Numbered from the stretch's first letter, positions 9,198 to 17,466 are shown. The stretch: DNA of 64,000 nt from Alphaproteobacteria bacterium (GCA_016783965.1 JADHVO010000010.1:97477-161476), one strand, 5' to 3'. The notes: generated from the sequence alone by a model not told the origin. Translations and numbers: made by a program.

Positions 9198-9278
9198 CGT
9201 CATTGCCCGGCTTGTCCGGGCAACCCAATTTCGGTGCGGCAACTAAATTGGGTCGCCCGCATGAGGCGGGCGATGACG
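9198..9278. repeat. REP-like inverted pair of hairpin units
   Basis: Two 34-base copies in inverted orientation (9198-9231 and 9245-9278) separated by 13 bases. Each begins CGTCAT, folds into a hairpin with a GCCCG-type stem, and ends ACCCAATTT. The copies differ at six positions. Four of these form two compensated stem pairs: position 7/25 is T:A in one copy and C:G in the other, and position 13/19 is G:C against C:G. Related units lie near 63.7 kb. Confidence 0.8.
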
Positions 9279-9326
9279 GGTCGCGGGTAGGCACGGAAAC
9301 GGTAGCCGGCGACGATGGTCAGCGAA

Positions 9327-9677
9327 CTATTCAGCACTGTTCCTACTAGAATGATAATCCGAGTGCGGCACAAGGTTAGGAAATTCGACGGCCACAAAAA
9401 ATGCACCTCCAACAACAAGAAATCCGGCGGCGCAGGAAACATGAAAGGCTATCGCCCACGGCAACATCCTAGCGCGGAAATAGCGCCCTTCGTCGCTAAG
9501 CGTTGCATCAGCCAGGAACCACATAGGATTCAATCGAACGGAGTCGGTCGCAGCGTCTGTGCGGTTGGCATTCATCGAACGCCAGAAGCCGACCCACCGA
9601 AACCAGGAGATCACGGCCAATATCCAGCACAACAGGAAAGAAGCGAATGCGCTCCAAAAGATGACGTGCCAAGCCAT
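9327..9677 (-). CDS. Small membrane protein downstream of mccB
   Basis: 116 residues from the ATG at 9677, only 11 bases after the mccB stop, so probably cotranscribed with it. Two membrane helices are evident: VIFWSAFASFLLCWILAVISW near the start and AFHVSCAAGFLVVGGAFFVAV near residue 80, with a polar loop between. No family was recognised. A much longer version of this frame extending into mccB is a shadow and was not used. Confidence 0.65.
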   Translation of the reverse strand: MAWHVIFWSAFASFLLCWILAVISWFRWVGFWRSMNANRTDAATDSVRLNPMWFLADATLSDEGRYFRARMLPWAIAFHVSCAAGFLVVGGAFFVAVEFPNLVPHSDYHSSRNSAE

Positions 9678-9688
9678 CGCGGTCAGTC

Positions 9689-11281
9689 TCACATCCTGAA
9701 CACGCCGAACTTGGTCGGTTCGATCGGGGCGTTGAGGCAGGCGCTGAAGGCTAGTGCGAGGACTCGGCGGGTGTCGGCTGGGGCGATGATGCCGTCGTCC
9801 CAGAGGCGGGCGGTGGCGTAGTAGGGGTTGCCTTCGGCTTCGAAACGTTCGCGGATCGGTTTCTTGAAGGCTTCGGCCTGTTCGGGCGTCCATTTGTCGG
9901 CATCGCGGTTGACGGTGGCGAGGACCGACGCAGCCTGTTCTCCGCCCATGACCGAGATGCGCGAGTTCGGCCAGCTGAACATGAAGCGCGGCGAGTAGGC
10001 GCGGCCGCACATGCCGTAATTGCCGGCGCCGTAGCTGCCGCCGATCACCAGCGTGATCTTGGGCACCTGGGCGCAGGCGACGGCGGTCACCATTTTTGCT
10101 CCGTCCTTGGCGATGCCCCCGGCCTCGTATTTCTGGCCGACCATGAAGCCCGCGATGTTCTGGAGGAACAGGAGCGGGATGCGGCGCTGGCAGCACAGCT
10201 CGATGAAGTGCGCCGCCTTCAGCGCGCTTTCGCTGAACAGGATGCCGTTGTTGGCGATAATCCCGACGGGGATGCCTTCGAGCCTCGCGAAGCCGGTGAC
10301 GATGGTGGTGCCGTAGAGTTTCTTGAACTCGTCGAACTCGCTGCCATCGACCAGGCGGGCGATGACCTCGCGCACGTCGTATTGCGTGGCGAGGCTGGGC
10401 GGGACGATGCCGTTGAGTTCGGCCGTGTCGAACGCGGGCGGGCGCGCCTCGCCGAGCGGAATGTCGGGCTGCTTCTTCGTGTTCAGGCCAGCGACGATGT
10501 GGCGGACGATCGCGAGCGCGTGCAGGTCGTCGTTCGCCATGTGGTCGGCGACGCCGGAGTGGCGCGTGTGGACGTCGGCGCCGCCGAGGTCCTCGGCGCT
10601 GACGACTTCACCGGTCGCCGCCTTCACCAGCGGCGGGCCGCCGAGGAAGATGGTGCCCTGCCCTTTGACGATGATGGTCTCGTCGCTCATCGCCGGGACG
10701 TAGGCGCCGCCCGCGGTGCAGGAGCCCATCACGCTCGCGATCTGCGCGATGCCGGCGGCCGACATGTTCGCCTGGTTGAAGAAGATGCGGCCGAAGTGCT
10801 CGCGGTCGGGGAATATTTCGGCCTGATTCGGCAGGTTCGCGCCGCCGGAGTCGACGAGATAGATGCACGGCAGGCGGTTCTGCTGCGCGATCTCCTGCGC
10901 GCGCAGGTGCTTCTTCACGGTGACGGGATAGTAGGTGCCGCCCTTGATCGTCGCGTCGTTGCAGACAATGACGCATTCGCGCCCGCTGACGCGGCCGATG
11001 CCGGTGATGATGCCGGCGGCGTGGATGTCGCCGTCATACATGCCGAAGGCGGCGAGCGGCGATAGTTCGAGGAAGGGCGAGCCGGGATCGAGCAGGCGCT
11101 CGACCCGCTCGCGCGGGAGCAGCTTGCCACGTTCGGTGTGACGCTTGCGGGAACGCTCGTCGCCGCCGAGGGAGGCGGTTGCCTGGCGGGCGCGCAACTC
11201 ATCGACCAGCGCGGCCATGCCGGCGGCGTTTGCCTTGAACGTGGCGCTGGCGGGCGACAGCGCAGATTTGAGGACGGTCAT
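9689..11281 (-). CDS. mccB: Methylcrotonyl-CoA carboxylase, carboxyltransferase beta subunit
   Basis: 530 residues. It transfers the carboxyl group from biotin to 3-methylcrotonyl-CoA in leucine catabolism. The crotonase-like carboxyltransferase fold shows [75 protein letters not shown] and [20 protein letters not shown], all close to MCC-beta rather than PccB. The start [10 protein letters not shown] at 11281 gives the usual length; upstream codons in this frame are antisense to the ArsR-ArsC gene. Its alpha subunit is at 5548-7449. Confidence 0.93.
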   Translation of the reverse strand: MTVLKSALSPASATFKANAAGMAALVDELRARQATASLGGDERSRKRHTERGKLLPRERVERLLDPGSPFLELSPLAAFGMYDGDIHAAGIITGIGRVSGRECVIVCNDATIKGGTYYPVTVKKHLRAQEIAQQNRLPCIYLVDSGGANLPNQAEIFPDREHFGRIFFNQANMSAAGIAQIASVMGSCTAGGAYVPAMSDETIIVKGQGTIFLGGPPLVKAATGEVVSAEDLGGADVHTRHSGVADHMANDDLHALAIVRHIVAGLNTKKQPDIPLGEARPPAFDTAELNGIVPPSLATQYDVREVIARLVDGSEFDEFKKLYGTTIVTGFARLEGIPVGIIANNGILFSESALKAAHFIELCCQRRIPLLFLQNIAGFMVGQKYEAGGIAKDGAKMVTAVACAQVPKITLVIGGSYGAGNYGMCGRAYSPRFMFSWPNSRISVMGGEQAASVLATVNRDADKWTPEQAEAFKKPIRERFEAEGNPYYATARLWDDGIIAPADTRRVLALAFSACLNAPIEPTKFGVFRM

Positions 11282-11357
11282 GGACCGCGCATATCGGCCA
11301 AATGGGCCGGCGGCAAGCGAACTGCCGGCTAGAAAATACATCAAATAGAATTGACTC

Positions 11358-11373
11358 ATCGAATTGGATTGAT
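11358..11373 (+). promoter_or_regulatory. Candidate ArsR-type operator
   Basis: ATCGAATTGGATTGAT has the ATC(A/G)AA-N-TTGAT shape of ArsR/SmtB operators. It ends 13 bases before the preferred start of the ArsR-ArsC fusion gene. A related ATCAAATAGAATTGA stands just upstream (11340-11354). Autoregulation of the operon from here is inferred. Confidence 0.45.
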
Positions 11374-11386
11374 GCATTGTCCCTGT

Positions 11387-12172
11387 ATGAGTTCTACGAG
11401 CCTGCCCGTCTCGCCGCCGGAATTCCTGCAACTGGCAGGGCATCCGTTGCGCTGGCAGCTGTTGAGCGAGTTGGCGCGGAGCGATCGCGTCGTCAGCGAG
11501 CTGACCGATCTGGTCGGCGAAACGCAGAACCTCGTGTCGTATCACCTCGGCAAGCTGCGCGACGCGCGGCTGGTGTCGGCGCGGCGCAGCTCGGCGGACC
11601 GGCGCGACACCTACTATGCGCTGGACCTGATGCGCATCGGCAGCTTGTTGTCGGACACCGGGACGGCGCTGCATCCCGGATTGCGCCTTGCGCCGGTCGC
11701 GGATCGCGGAGGACCAAAGAAGCCGGTGCGAGTGCTGTTCCTTTGCACCGGCAACAGTGCGCGCTCGCAGATGGCCGAGGTACTGGCCAAGACGTTGTCG
11801 GGCGGCGCGATCGAAGCGTTCAGCGCGGGCAGCGAGCCCAAACCTCTGCATCCCAACGCGGTGCGGGCAATGCGCGAAGGATATGACCTCGACCTGAGCG
11901 GGCGGGCTTCCCAGCATTTCGACGTATTTGCGAGCGAGCGGTTCGACTGGGTGATCAGCCTGTGCGATCGCGTGCGCGAGGTGTGCCCGGAATTTCCCGG
12001 TCATCCCGAAGTCGTGCACTGGAGCATCGCCAACCCGGTCACCGGCGAGCCCGACGACGTGACGTATCCGCTTTTTCGGCAAGTGTCGGCAGAGCTGGCG
12101 ACCCGCATCGGGTTCCTGCTCGCGCTGCTCAACGATCGAATCTCACAGGGAGAGCCCCATGGCAGACAATGA
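11387..12172 (+). CDS. ArsR-family regulator fused to ArsC-type (LMW phosphatase fold) arsenate reductase
   Basis: 261 residues. Residues about 1-95 form a winged-helix ArsR domain ([34 protein letters not shown]). Residues about 115-255 form an arsenate reductase of the low-molecular-weight phosphatase fold, with the P-loop [10 protein letters not shown] and a [10 protein letters not shown] strand. The paired cysteines of classical ArsR (ELCVC in helix 3) are absent: the matching region reads [12 protein letters not shown]. If translation began at 11351 the protein would gain HCPC near its N-terminus, but that start lies inside the candidate operator. First gene of a five-gene operon. Confidence 0.88.
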   Translation: MSSTSLPVSPPEFLQLAGHPLRWQLLSELARSDRVVSELTDLVGETQNLVSYHLGKLRDARLVSARRSSADRRDTYYALDLMRIGSLLSDTGTALHPGLRLAPVADRGGPKKPVRVLFLCTGNSARSQMAEVLAKTLSGGAIEAFSAGSEPKPLHPNAVRAMREGYDLDLSGRASQHFDVFASERFDWVISLCDRVREVCPEFPGHPEVVHWSIANPVTGEPDDVTYPLFRQVSAELATRIGFLLALLNDRISQGEPHGRQ

Positions 12173-12557
12173 GATGGTCAGCGTCCGCTACATCGTCGAC
12201 GACGTGCCGAAGGCGCTCGAGTTCTACACCAGGTTGCTCGGCTTCGAGGTGCTGACAAATTTCGGGACCGCCTTCGCAGATGTCGCGCGCGGCAGGCTGC
12301 GGCTGCTGCTGAGCGGGCCGCAAAGCTCCGCCGCGCGTCCGATGCCGGACGGTGCGAAGCCCGTGCCCGGCGGCTGGAACCGCATCCACCTGATCGTCGA
12401 CGACATCGAAGCCGAGGTCGCACGGCTGCGCGCTGCCGGAGCGCCGTTCCGGAACGACATTCTCTCTGGACCGGGCGGCAAGCAGGTTCTCATTCAGGAC
12501 CCATCCGGCAACATGGTCGAGCTGTTCCAGCCGGCTGCGACGCTCGGCACGCCGTAG
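12159..12557 (+). CDS. VOC family (glyoxalase/bleomycin-resistance fold) protein
   Basis: 132 residues with two beta-alpha-beta-beta-beta modules: VSVRYIVDDVPKALEFYTRLLGFEV, and later IHLIVDDIEAEVARLRAAG with QDPSGNMVELFQP. The final E is a usual metal ligand. The cysteine pair of the organoarsenical lyase ArsI is not present, so that function is not supported. The start at 12159 has AGGGAG six bases upstream and overlaps the end of the ArsR-ArsC gene by 14 bases, showing tight coupling. Confidence 0.85.
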   Translation: MADNEMVSVRYIVDDVPKALEFYTRLLGFEVLTNFGTAFADVARGRLRLLLSGPQSSAARPMPDGAKPVPGGWNRIHLIVDDIEAEVARLRAAGAPFRNDILSGPGGKQVLIQDPSGNMVELFQPAATLGTP

Positions 12558-12566
12558 GAGGCGAAG

Positions 12567-12923
12567 ATGAGCAAAGCGCCGGTCCTGGACCACATTGCCT
12601 TCACCGTGCCCGATCTCGATGCACTGATCGAGCGGCTGACGAATGCGTTCGGCATGGTGGTTGAAACCCACGCGGGCAATTTCACCGTCGTTGTCGATAC
12701 GGCGTCGGGATTGAAGTTCGAGCTGGGCAAGTCGGGTGACGCCGGAGTTCACTTTCGTCACCTGGGCTTTCGTGCCGACGAGCTGGACAGCGCGCACGCG
12801 TCGCTGGCCGATGCGGGCATGCAGGTGAGCCAGCCGCCACACCGCCGCGACTTCGCTCGCATGCACACGTCGTTCCTGAAGCAGAGCGACGGTTTCGAGA
12901 TCCAGCTCGTCAAGTACGACTGA
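12567..12923 (+). CDS. VOC family protein
   Basis: 118 residues, second VOC-fold protein of the operon, 9 bases after the first. VLDHIAFTVPDLDALIERLTNAFGM provides the first module with its metal-ligand histidine. HFRHLGFRADELDSAHASLADAG and GFEIQLVKYD provide the second. It is not a close copy of its neighbour, so the two may form a heterodimer or act on different substrates. The start follows GGAGGCGAAG. Confidence 0.82.
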   Translation: MSKAPVLDHIAFTVPDLDALIERLTNAFGMVVETHAGNFTVVVDTASGLKFELGKSGDAGVHFRHLGFRADELDSAHASLADAGMQVSQPPHRRDFARMHTSFLKQSDGFEIQLVKYD

Positions 12924-12941
12924 ACACGCTCGGAGAACACC

Positions 12942-13355
12942 ATGGCCATTCATTTGGACCAACCCGTCGCTTCGCGTGAATCCGGGCCGTGGTGGAGGGT
13001 CGTCACGATCGTCCTCGTCGCCGCCATTTTCATGCAGGCGGTCTTCGCCGGCGCGATGCTGTCGGGTTTCGATTGGGCCCGCGCGGCGCATGCGGCGAAC
13101 GGAGGGCTCGTGGTTGTGGCCACGGCCGCGGCGGCGCTTGGAGCTTTCGTCACGCTACGGCGCGTTCCGAACGGCTGGAGATTTGCGCTGGTTTTGCTCG
13201 GACTGGCGGTCGCGGTCTTTGCGCAGTTTGCACTGGGCAGGATGGCGGCGAAGGGCGAGAACCTCATGTGGGTTCATGTTCCGCTCGGCGTGATGCTGGT
13301 TGGCCTTGCTGGACAGGCCGTGGCGGGCGCGCGCAAACTCGGCGGGGAAAGGTGA
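12942..13355 (+). CDS. Four-helix membrane protein (DUF6220-like)
   Basis: 137 residues with four predicted helices: TIVLVAAIFMQAVFAGAML, LVVVATAAAALGAFVTL, FALVLLGLAVAVFAQFAL and VPLGVMLVGLAGQAVAGA. Histidines in AHAANGG and WVHVPLG sit at the starts of helices 2 and 4, as in the small DUF6220 type of membrane protein; heme or quinone contact is possible but unproven. It lies between VOC and chrA genes, and its stop overlaps the chrA start. Confidence 0.7.
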   Translation: MAIHLDQPVASRESGPWWRVVTIVLVAAIFMQAVFAGAMLSGFDWARAAHAANGGLVVVATAAAALGAFVTLRRVPNGWRFALVLLGLAVAVFAQFALGRMAAKGENLMWVHVPLGVMLVGLAGQAVAGARKLGGER

Positions 13356-14533
13356 GCGGTAGTGCGCGCGAGGTCTTTGCCGCGTTCCTGAAGCTTGGGC
13401 TGACGTCGTTCGGGGGACCGATCGCGCATCTTGGCTATTTTCGCGAGGCGTTCGTGGTGCGCCGCCGGTGGCTGGACGAGTCCGCGTTTGCGGAGCTGGT
13501 GAGCCTGTGTCAGTTCCTGCCGGGACCGTCTTCGAGCCAGGTCGGGTTTGCGATCGGTTGGCTGCGCGCCGGGCCGTTCGGCGCGCTGGCAGCGTGGACG
13601 GCGTTCACCCTGCCCTCTGCCCTCTTGATGACGGCGATTGCCCTGAGCGCGACGGCGCTGCATGGCGGCGTCACCGGTGGACTCGTGCATGGGCTGAAGC
13701 TCGTTGCGGTTGCGGTGGTGGCGCAGGCCGTGTTCGGTATGGCGCGGACGCTGACGCCGGATGCGCGGCGCGCAGGTATCGCGCTGCTTGCCGCCGGCAT
13801 CGTTGTCTTCGCGGGCGCGTTTGCCGGGCAGATTGCAGCCATCGCGATAGGTGTCGCGCTGGGCCTCCTGCTTTGCCGTGAGCAGAGCGCTGCGCCATCG
13901 CCCGCGGCGGTGCTGAACATCTCGCGGCGCGCCGGATTGGTCGCGGGCGTCGTATTCGTGGCGGTGCTAGCGGGAGGGCCGCTGCTGGCTGTCGCGGCAG
14001 GCGATCCGGCGCTGGCGCATTTCAATGCGTTCTACCGCTCCGGCGCGCTGGTGTTCGGCGGCGGCCACGTCGTGCTTCCGTTGCTGCAACAGGCCGTGGT
14101 CGCGCCGGGATGGATCAGCCAGGACTCGTTTCTCGCGGGCTATGGTGCGGCGCAGGCGTTACCGGGTCCGCTCTTCACCTTCGCGGCCTATCTCGGCGCG
14201 GCGCTGCAGCAGCCGCCGAACGGCGTCGCCGGCGCCGCGCTGGCCCTTGCCGCCATATTCCTGCCGGGGATTCTGGCATTGATCGCGGTCCTGCCGTTCT
14301 GGAACTGGCTGCGCGCGCATCCGGCCGCGCAGGCGGCGATCGCGGGGGCGAATGCGGCCGTCGTCGGCATCCTCGGGGCGGCGCTGTACGATCCGATCTG
14401 GACAAGTGCCGTGCACAGCAAGCGCGATGCCCTTGGCGCTGCTATCGGATTCACGCTGCTCACGGCTTTCCGCGCACCGCCGGTCGTCGTGGTCGCGCTC
14501 GGCGCAGCGTATGGCTTGCTATTGAGTTACTGA
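13352..14533 (+). CDS. chrA: ChrA-family chromate transporter (two CHR domains)
   Basis: 393 residues from a GTG at 13352 that overlaps the preceding TGA (GTGA), with a GGCGGGGAAAG ribosome site just upstream. Two tandem CHR halves are visible. The first has KLGLTSFGGPIAHLGYFR and CQFLPGPSSSQVG; the second has GALVFGGGHVVLPLLQQ and ALPGPLFTFAAYLGA. About ten to twelve membrane helices fit the long-chain ChrA type that exports chromate. The substrate is by family only. A ChrA gene under an ArsR-ArsC fusion is unusual. Longer versions of the frame are shadows of the DUF6220-like gene. Confidence 0.9.
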   Translation: MSGSAREVFAAFLKLGLTSFGGPIAHLGYFREAFVVRRRWLDESAFAELVSLCQFLPGPSSSQVGFAIGWLRAGPFGALAAWTAFTLPSALLMTAIALSATALHGGVTGGLVHGLKLVAVAVVAQAVFGMARTLTPDARRAGIALLAAGIVVFAGAFAGQIAAIAIGVALGLLLCREQSAAPSPAAVLNISRRAGLVAGVVFVAVLAGGPLLAVAAGDPALAHFNAFYRSGALVFGGGHVVLPLLQQAVVAPGWISQDSFLAGYGAAQALPGPLFTFAAYLGAALQQPPNGVAGAALALAAIFLPGILALIAVLPFWNWLRAHPAAQAAIAGANAAVVGILGAALYDPIWTSAVHSKRDALGAAIGFTLLTAFRAPPVVVVALGAAYGLLLSY

Positions 14534-14620
14534 ACCGGAGCCAGCTGAGCGTTGGCGTTGTTACGCAGGCGGCGTGGACCAGGCAGCATCAACCAGGCGG
14601 ACGATCCGTCCAAGAAATAG

Positions 14621-14691
14621 TTAGAAGCGTTCGACTGCATCGGCGGTGCCTTCGCCGCCGTCGCTGCAAACGCGGCGATACCGCGGGTCTT
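14621..14691 (-). pseudogene. C-terminal remnant of a thiolase gene
   Basis: On the minus strand this stretch reads KTRGIAA, then after one missing base CSDGGEGTADAVERF and a stop. It matches the end of the intact thiolase at 17467-18648 (KTRGVAALCIGGGEATAVAVERL) including the active-site cysteine block, at both DNA and protein level. The alignable part is only 71 bases and is frameshifted by a single base. No further thiolase sequence is visible upstream, where the MmyB-like gene begins to overlap. Confidence 0.5.
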
Positions 14692-14716
14692 GCTGCGGTT
14701 TGCCCGGTGGGAAGTG

Positions 14717-15601
14717 CTACGACCGCGGCCGGATCCCATGCGGTTTGCGCCGCCTGGGCTTCGTGCCGGTGTCGGCCTTCGGCCCGGCGTGGAGAAGCAC
14801 CTTGATCTTCGCGGCGTCGGCATCGGTGATCGGCGTATAGACGCAAAAGCCGAGGTCGGGACGGCCGTCCACCGCGAAGGACGACAACTCCAGCGCGATC
14901 TCGCCGACGATAGGGTGGTGCATTACCTTTCCGCCATCGCCCGAACGACCTACCTCGTTGTCGTTCCAAATCGCGGCGAACTCCGGACTTGTGCGAGACA
15001 ACTCGTCCACCAGCGTGCGCACTTCCTGCGTGGCGCCGGAGCGTGCGGCATCCATGCGGAACGCGGCGACCACGAAGCGTGCCATCTTCACCCAACCCGG
15101 TTTTCCTTTGTGCGGTTGTGACGGATGAAACATCATGCGCAGGATGTTGCGCTGCTCCTGCGGCAATCGGCCATAATCGGTGAGCACGCAGGCGGCGGCC
15201 TTGTTCCACGCGACAACGTCCCATGTCGGCGTCTTGATGAACGCAGGATAGATTTCGAGCGCGTCGAGGATGCGCTGCAAGCGCGGTGTGACGCCTTCCG
15301 GCGCGCGATACTTCACATCGGGCGGTCGGCCGAGGCCCAGCAGGAAGATGTGCTCTCGCTCGACATCGGTGAGCATCATCGCGCGCGCGATGCGGTCCAG
15401 CACATCGGCAGACGGCGCGCCGCCACGGCCTTGCTCCAGCCAAGTGTACCACGTGGCGCTGACATGCGCGCGCTGGGCCACTTCCTCGCGGCGCAAACCC
15501 GGCGTGCGGCGCCGCGAAAGCGGAAAGCCGAACGCGGCTGGATCCAGCTTGGCGCGGCGATCCCTGAGATAAGCGCCCAGCGCGCTTTCGATGGCGACCA
15601 T
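14717..15601 (-). CDS. XRE-family regulator with MmyB-like ligand-binding domain
   Basis: 294 residues. Residues about 8-75 are a helix-turn-helix (RTPGLRREEVAQRAHVSATWYTWLEQGR) with the RRxPGLRREE start typical of this family. Residues about 105-270 are the MmyB-like PAS-type domain (WDVVAWNKAAA, PEFAAIWNDNEVG, HHPIVGEIALELSSF). The Arg/Lys-rich tail is disordered. Such regulators commonly control a divergently transcribed SDR gene, as is the case here. The ligand is unknown. Confidence 0.9.
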   Translation of the reverse strand: MVAIESALGAYLRDRRAKLDPAAFGFPLSRRRTPGLRREEVAQRAHVSATWYTWLEQGRGGAPSADVLDRIARAMMLTDVEREHIFLLGLGRPPDVKYRAPEGVTPRLQRILDALEIYPAFIKTPTWDVVAWNKAAACVLTDYGRLPQEQRNILRMMFHPSQPHKGKPGWVKMARFVVAAFRMDAARSGATQEVRTLVDELSRTSPEFAAIWNDNEVGRSGDGGKVMHHPIVGEIALELSSFAVDGRPDLGFCVYTPITDADAAKIKVLLHAGPKADTGTKPRRRKPHGIRPRS

Positions 15602-15620
15602 AGTTTCACCCAGTTAGAAA

Positions 15621-15656
15621 TTATACCAGTATAAACTTACATCTTTACCAGCATAA
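15621..15656. promoter_or_regulatory. Tandem operator between the MmyB-like regulator and the SDR gene
   Basis: TTATACCAGTATAA (15621-15634) is a 6+6 palindrome around CA. TTTACCAGCATAA (15644-15656) repeats it imperfectly. The shared TACCAG(T/C)ATAA cores are about 22 bp apart, two helical turns, so two dimers could bind the same face. It lies in the 98 bp between the divergent genes and is the likely target of the regulator. Confidence 0.6.
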
Positions 15657-15699
15657 CATGCTGCGCGAAAAAACCCATCTCTTCGAACGGAGCTTCGCG

Positions 15700-16419
15700 A
15701 TGTCTCTTCGGAATGAAAACGTGCTGGTGATCGGCGGCGGGTCTGGTATCGGCTTCGGCATCGCGCAGGGTGCGGCGGCCGAGGGCGCGAATGTGATGAT
15801 CGCTTCGCGGAATGCCGAGAAGATAGCAGAAAAGGCGAAGAGCATCGGTGGAACATCCGCTGTCCTCGATGTGAGCGAGGAAGCGAACATCGCCGCATTC
15901 TTCAAGCAGCACACCAAGTTCGATCACATCGCGTTCACCGCGGGCGATACGGACGGCCTCGGTATGGGTCTGCTCAGCGATCTGGATCTCAAGCAGGCGG
16001 CACAAAGATTCAATACGCGCTTTTGGGGCGCGGTTGCCGTTGCCAAGCACGGCGCGATGCATCTACCGGCGGGCGGTTCGTACACCTTCACCAACGGCAT
16101 GCTGGCGCACCGGCCGCTGAAAGGCATGCCCATCGTTTCGGCCAGCGCGATGGCGGCGGAAGGTCTGGCGCTTGGTCTCGCCGTCGATCTGGCACCTGTG
16201 CGCGTAAACTGCGTCTGCCCCGGCCTGATCGAAACCGAATTGTTTAGCCGGTACGGCGAGGCTCGCCATGAAATGCTGAAGGCGATGACACTGAAGCAGT
16301 TGATCCAGCGTCCGGGCACGCCAGCCGAGGCTGCAGAAACCTATCTCACTTGCATGCGCAACACCTTCATGACCGGGCAAATTCTCAAGGTCGAAGGTGG
16401 CATCGCGCTCGCCAACTAA
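15700..16419 (+). CDS. SDR-fold protein lacking the usual catalytic Tyr-Lys
   Basis: 239 residues from the ATG at 15700, which has GGAG nine bases upstream; the ATG at 15658 would start inside the operator region. The Rossmann motif is intact (VLVIGGGSGIGFGIA). Where classical short-chain dehydrogenases have YxxxK, this protein reads MPIVSASAMAAEGLALGLA, with Val and Ala in place of Tyr and Lys. VRVNCVCPGLIETELF and GQILKVEGGIAL are normal. Similar Tyr-less SDR proteins with this G-x-x-V-S-A block are known; their activity is unclear. First gene of a two-gene unit. Confidence 0.85.
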   Translation: MSLRNENVLVIGGGSGIGFGIAQGAAAEGANVMIASRNAEKIAEKAKSIGGTSAVLDVSEEANIAAFFKQHTKFDHIAFTAGDTDGLGMGLLSDLDLKQAAQRFNTRFWGAVAVAKHGAMHLPAGGSYTFTNGMLAHRPLKGMPIVSASAMAAEGLALGLAVDLAPVRVNCVCPGLIETELFSRYGEARHEMLKAMTLKQLIQRPGTPAEAAETYLTCMRNTFMTGQILKVEGGIALAN

Positions 16420-16448
16420 TCGTTGTCCTAACGAGAAGGAGACTTAAC

Positions 16449-17339
16449 ATGCGAGTATTCGTGACGGGTGCAAGCGGCTTCATCGGCTCCGCTTGCGTGA
16501 AGGAATTGCGGGGCGCGGGGCACACGGTGCTCGGTCTGGCGCGTTCGGACGCCGCGGCCAAGATCGCGGAGCACGCGGGGGCGCAGGTACTGCGAGGCGA
16601 ACTGACCGATCTCGATGTGCTGCGCAAGGGCGCGCGCGAGGCGGACGGCGTGATCCACACCGCGTTCATCCACGATTTCTCGAAGTTCGCGGAGAACGGC
16701 CAGGTCGACAAGCGCGCCATCGAGGCGATGGGAGACGCGATGGCGGGGACGAACAAGCCGATGGTGGTGAGTTCTGGCACCGCCCTGCTCTCGCCTGGGC
16801 ACGTCGCGACCGAGGACATCAAGCCGTCGGGCGAAGGCTTGCCGCGCGTGTCGGAGCAGACTGCTTTCGCTCTGGCCGGCAAGGGCGTGCGCGGGATGGC
16901 GATTCGGCTCGCGCCCAGCACACACGGCATCAGCGACCAGGGGTTCAAGGCCGGGTTCGTATCGTATGCGGCGCAGGTCGCGCGCGAGAAGGGCGTCTCG
17001 GCCTATATCGGTGACGGGAAGAATCGCTGGTCGCAGGGGCATCGGCTGGACGCGGCGAGAGTGTACCGGCTGGCGCTCGAGAAGGGACGCGCCGGCGCGG
17101 CGTACCATCCGATCGGCGAGGAAGGCGTGGCGCTGAAGGACATCGCGGAGATGATCGGCAAGAAGCTGAAACTACCCGTGGAATCGATCAGCCAGGAGAA
17201 GGCCCTGGAGCACTTCGGCTTCCTCGGCATGTTCCTGGGGTTGGACATTCCGACATCGAGCGCGAAGACGCAGGCCGAACTGGGGTGGCACCCGACTGGC
17301 CCGGGCCTGCTCGCGGACATGGAAGCGCACGAGCTCTAA
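16449..17339 (+). CDS. NAD-dependent epimerase/dehydratase (extended SDR)
   Basis: 296 residues starting MRVFVTGASGFIGSACVKEL, the extended-SDR NAD(P)-binding motif TGxxGxxG. The start has AAGGAG eight bases upstream. The usual YxxxK is not obvious: the matching stretch reads RVSEQTAFALAGKGVRG, giving S-E-Q-T-A before the strand MAIRLAPSTHG. HPIGEEGVALKDIAEMIGKKL and AELGWHPTGPGLLADME are typical of the NmrA/epimerase group annotated as SDR oxidoreductases. It lies 29 bases after the SDR gene and is probably under the same tandem operator. Confidence 0.85.
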   Translation: MRVFVTGASGFIGSACVKELRGAGHTVLGLARSDAAAKIAEHAGAQVLRGELTDLDVLRKGAREADGVIHTAFIHDFSKFAENGQVDKRAIEAMGDAMAGTNKPMVVSSGTALLSPGHVATEDIKPSGEGLPRVSEQTAFALAGKGVRGMAIRLAPSTHGISDQGFKAGFVSYAAQVAREKGVSAYIGDGKNRWSQGHRLDAARVYRLALEKGRAGAAYHPIGEEGVALKDIAEMIGKKLKLPVESISQEKALEHFGFLGMFLGLDIPTSSAKTQAELGWHPTGPGLLADMEAHEL

Positions 17340-17466
17340 GGGAGACCGAGACCAGCTCTGTCTGGCCAAGGGCCTCTACCGCAGGATGCCGCGTCTCGCG
17401 AGTTGTGTGCCGTACCAACTGATAGCGAGCTGAATGCCGGTGCTCGCCTAGCTTCAACCGCTGAGA

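Noticed and set aside
12159..12557. ArsI organoarsenical lyase
   Set aside because: The VOC protein lacks the cysteine pair needed for the C-As lyase site, so only the fold is assigned.
14527..14823. 98-codon minus-strand ORF after chrA
   Set aside because: Overlaps the MmyB-like gene and the thiolase remnant in the wrong frame; only its KTRGIAA part has meaning, as pseudogene residue.
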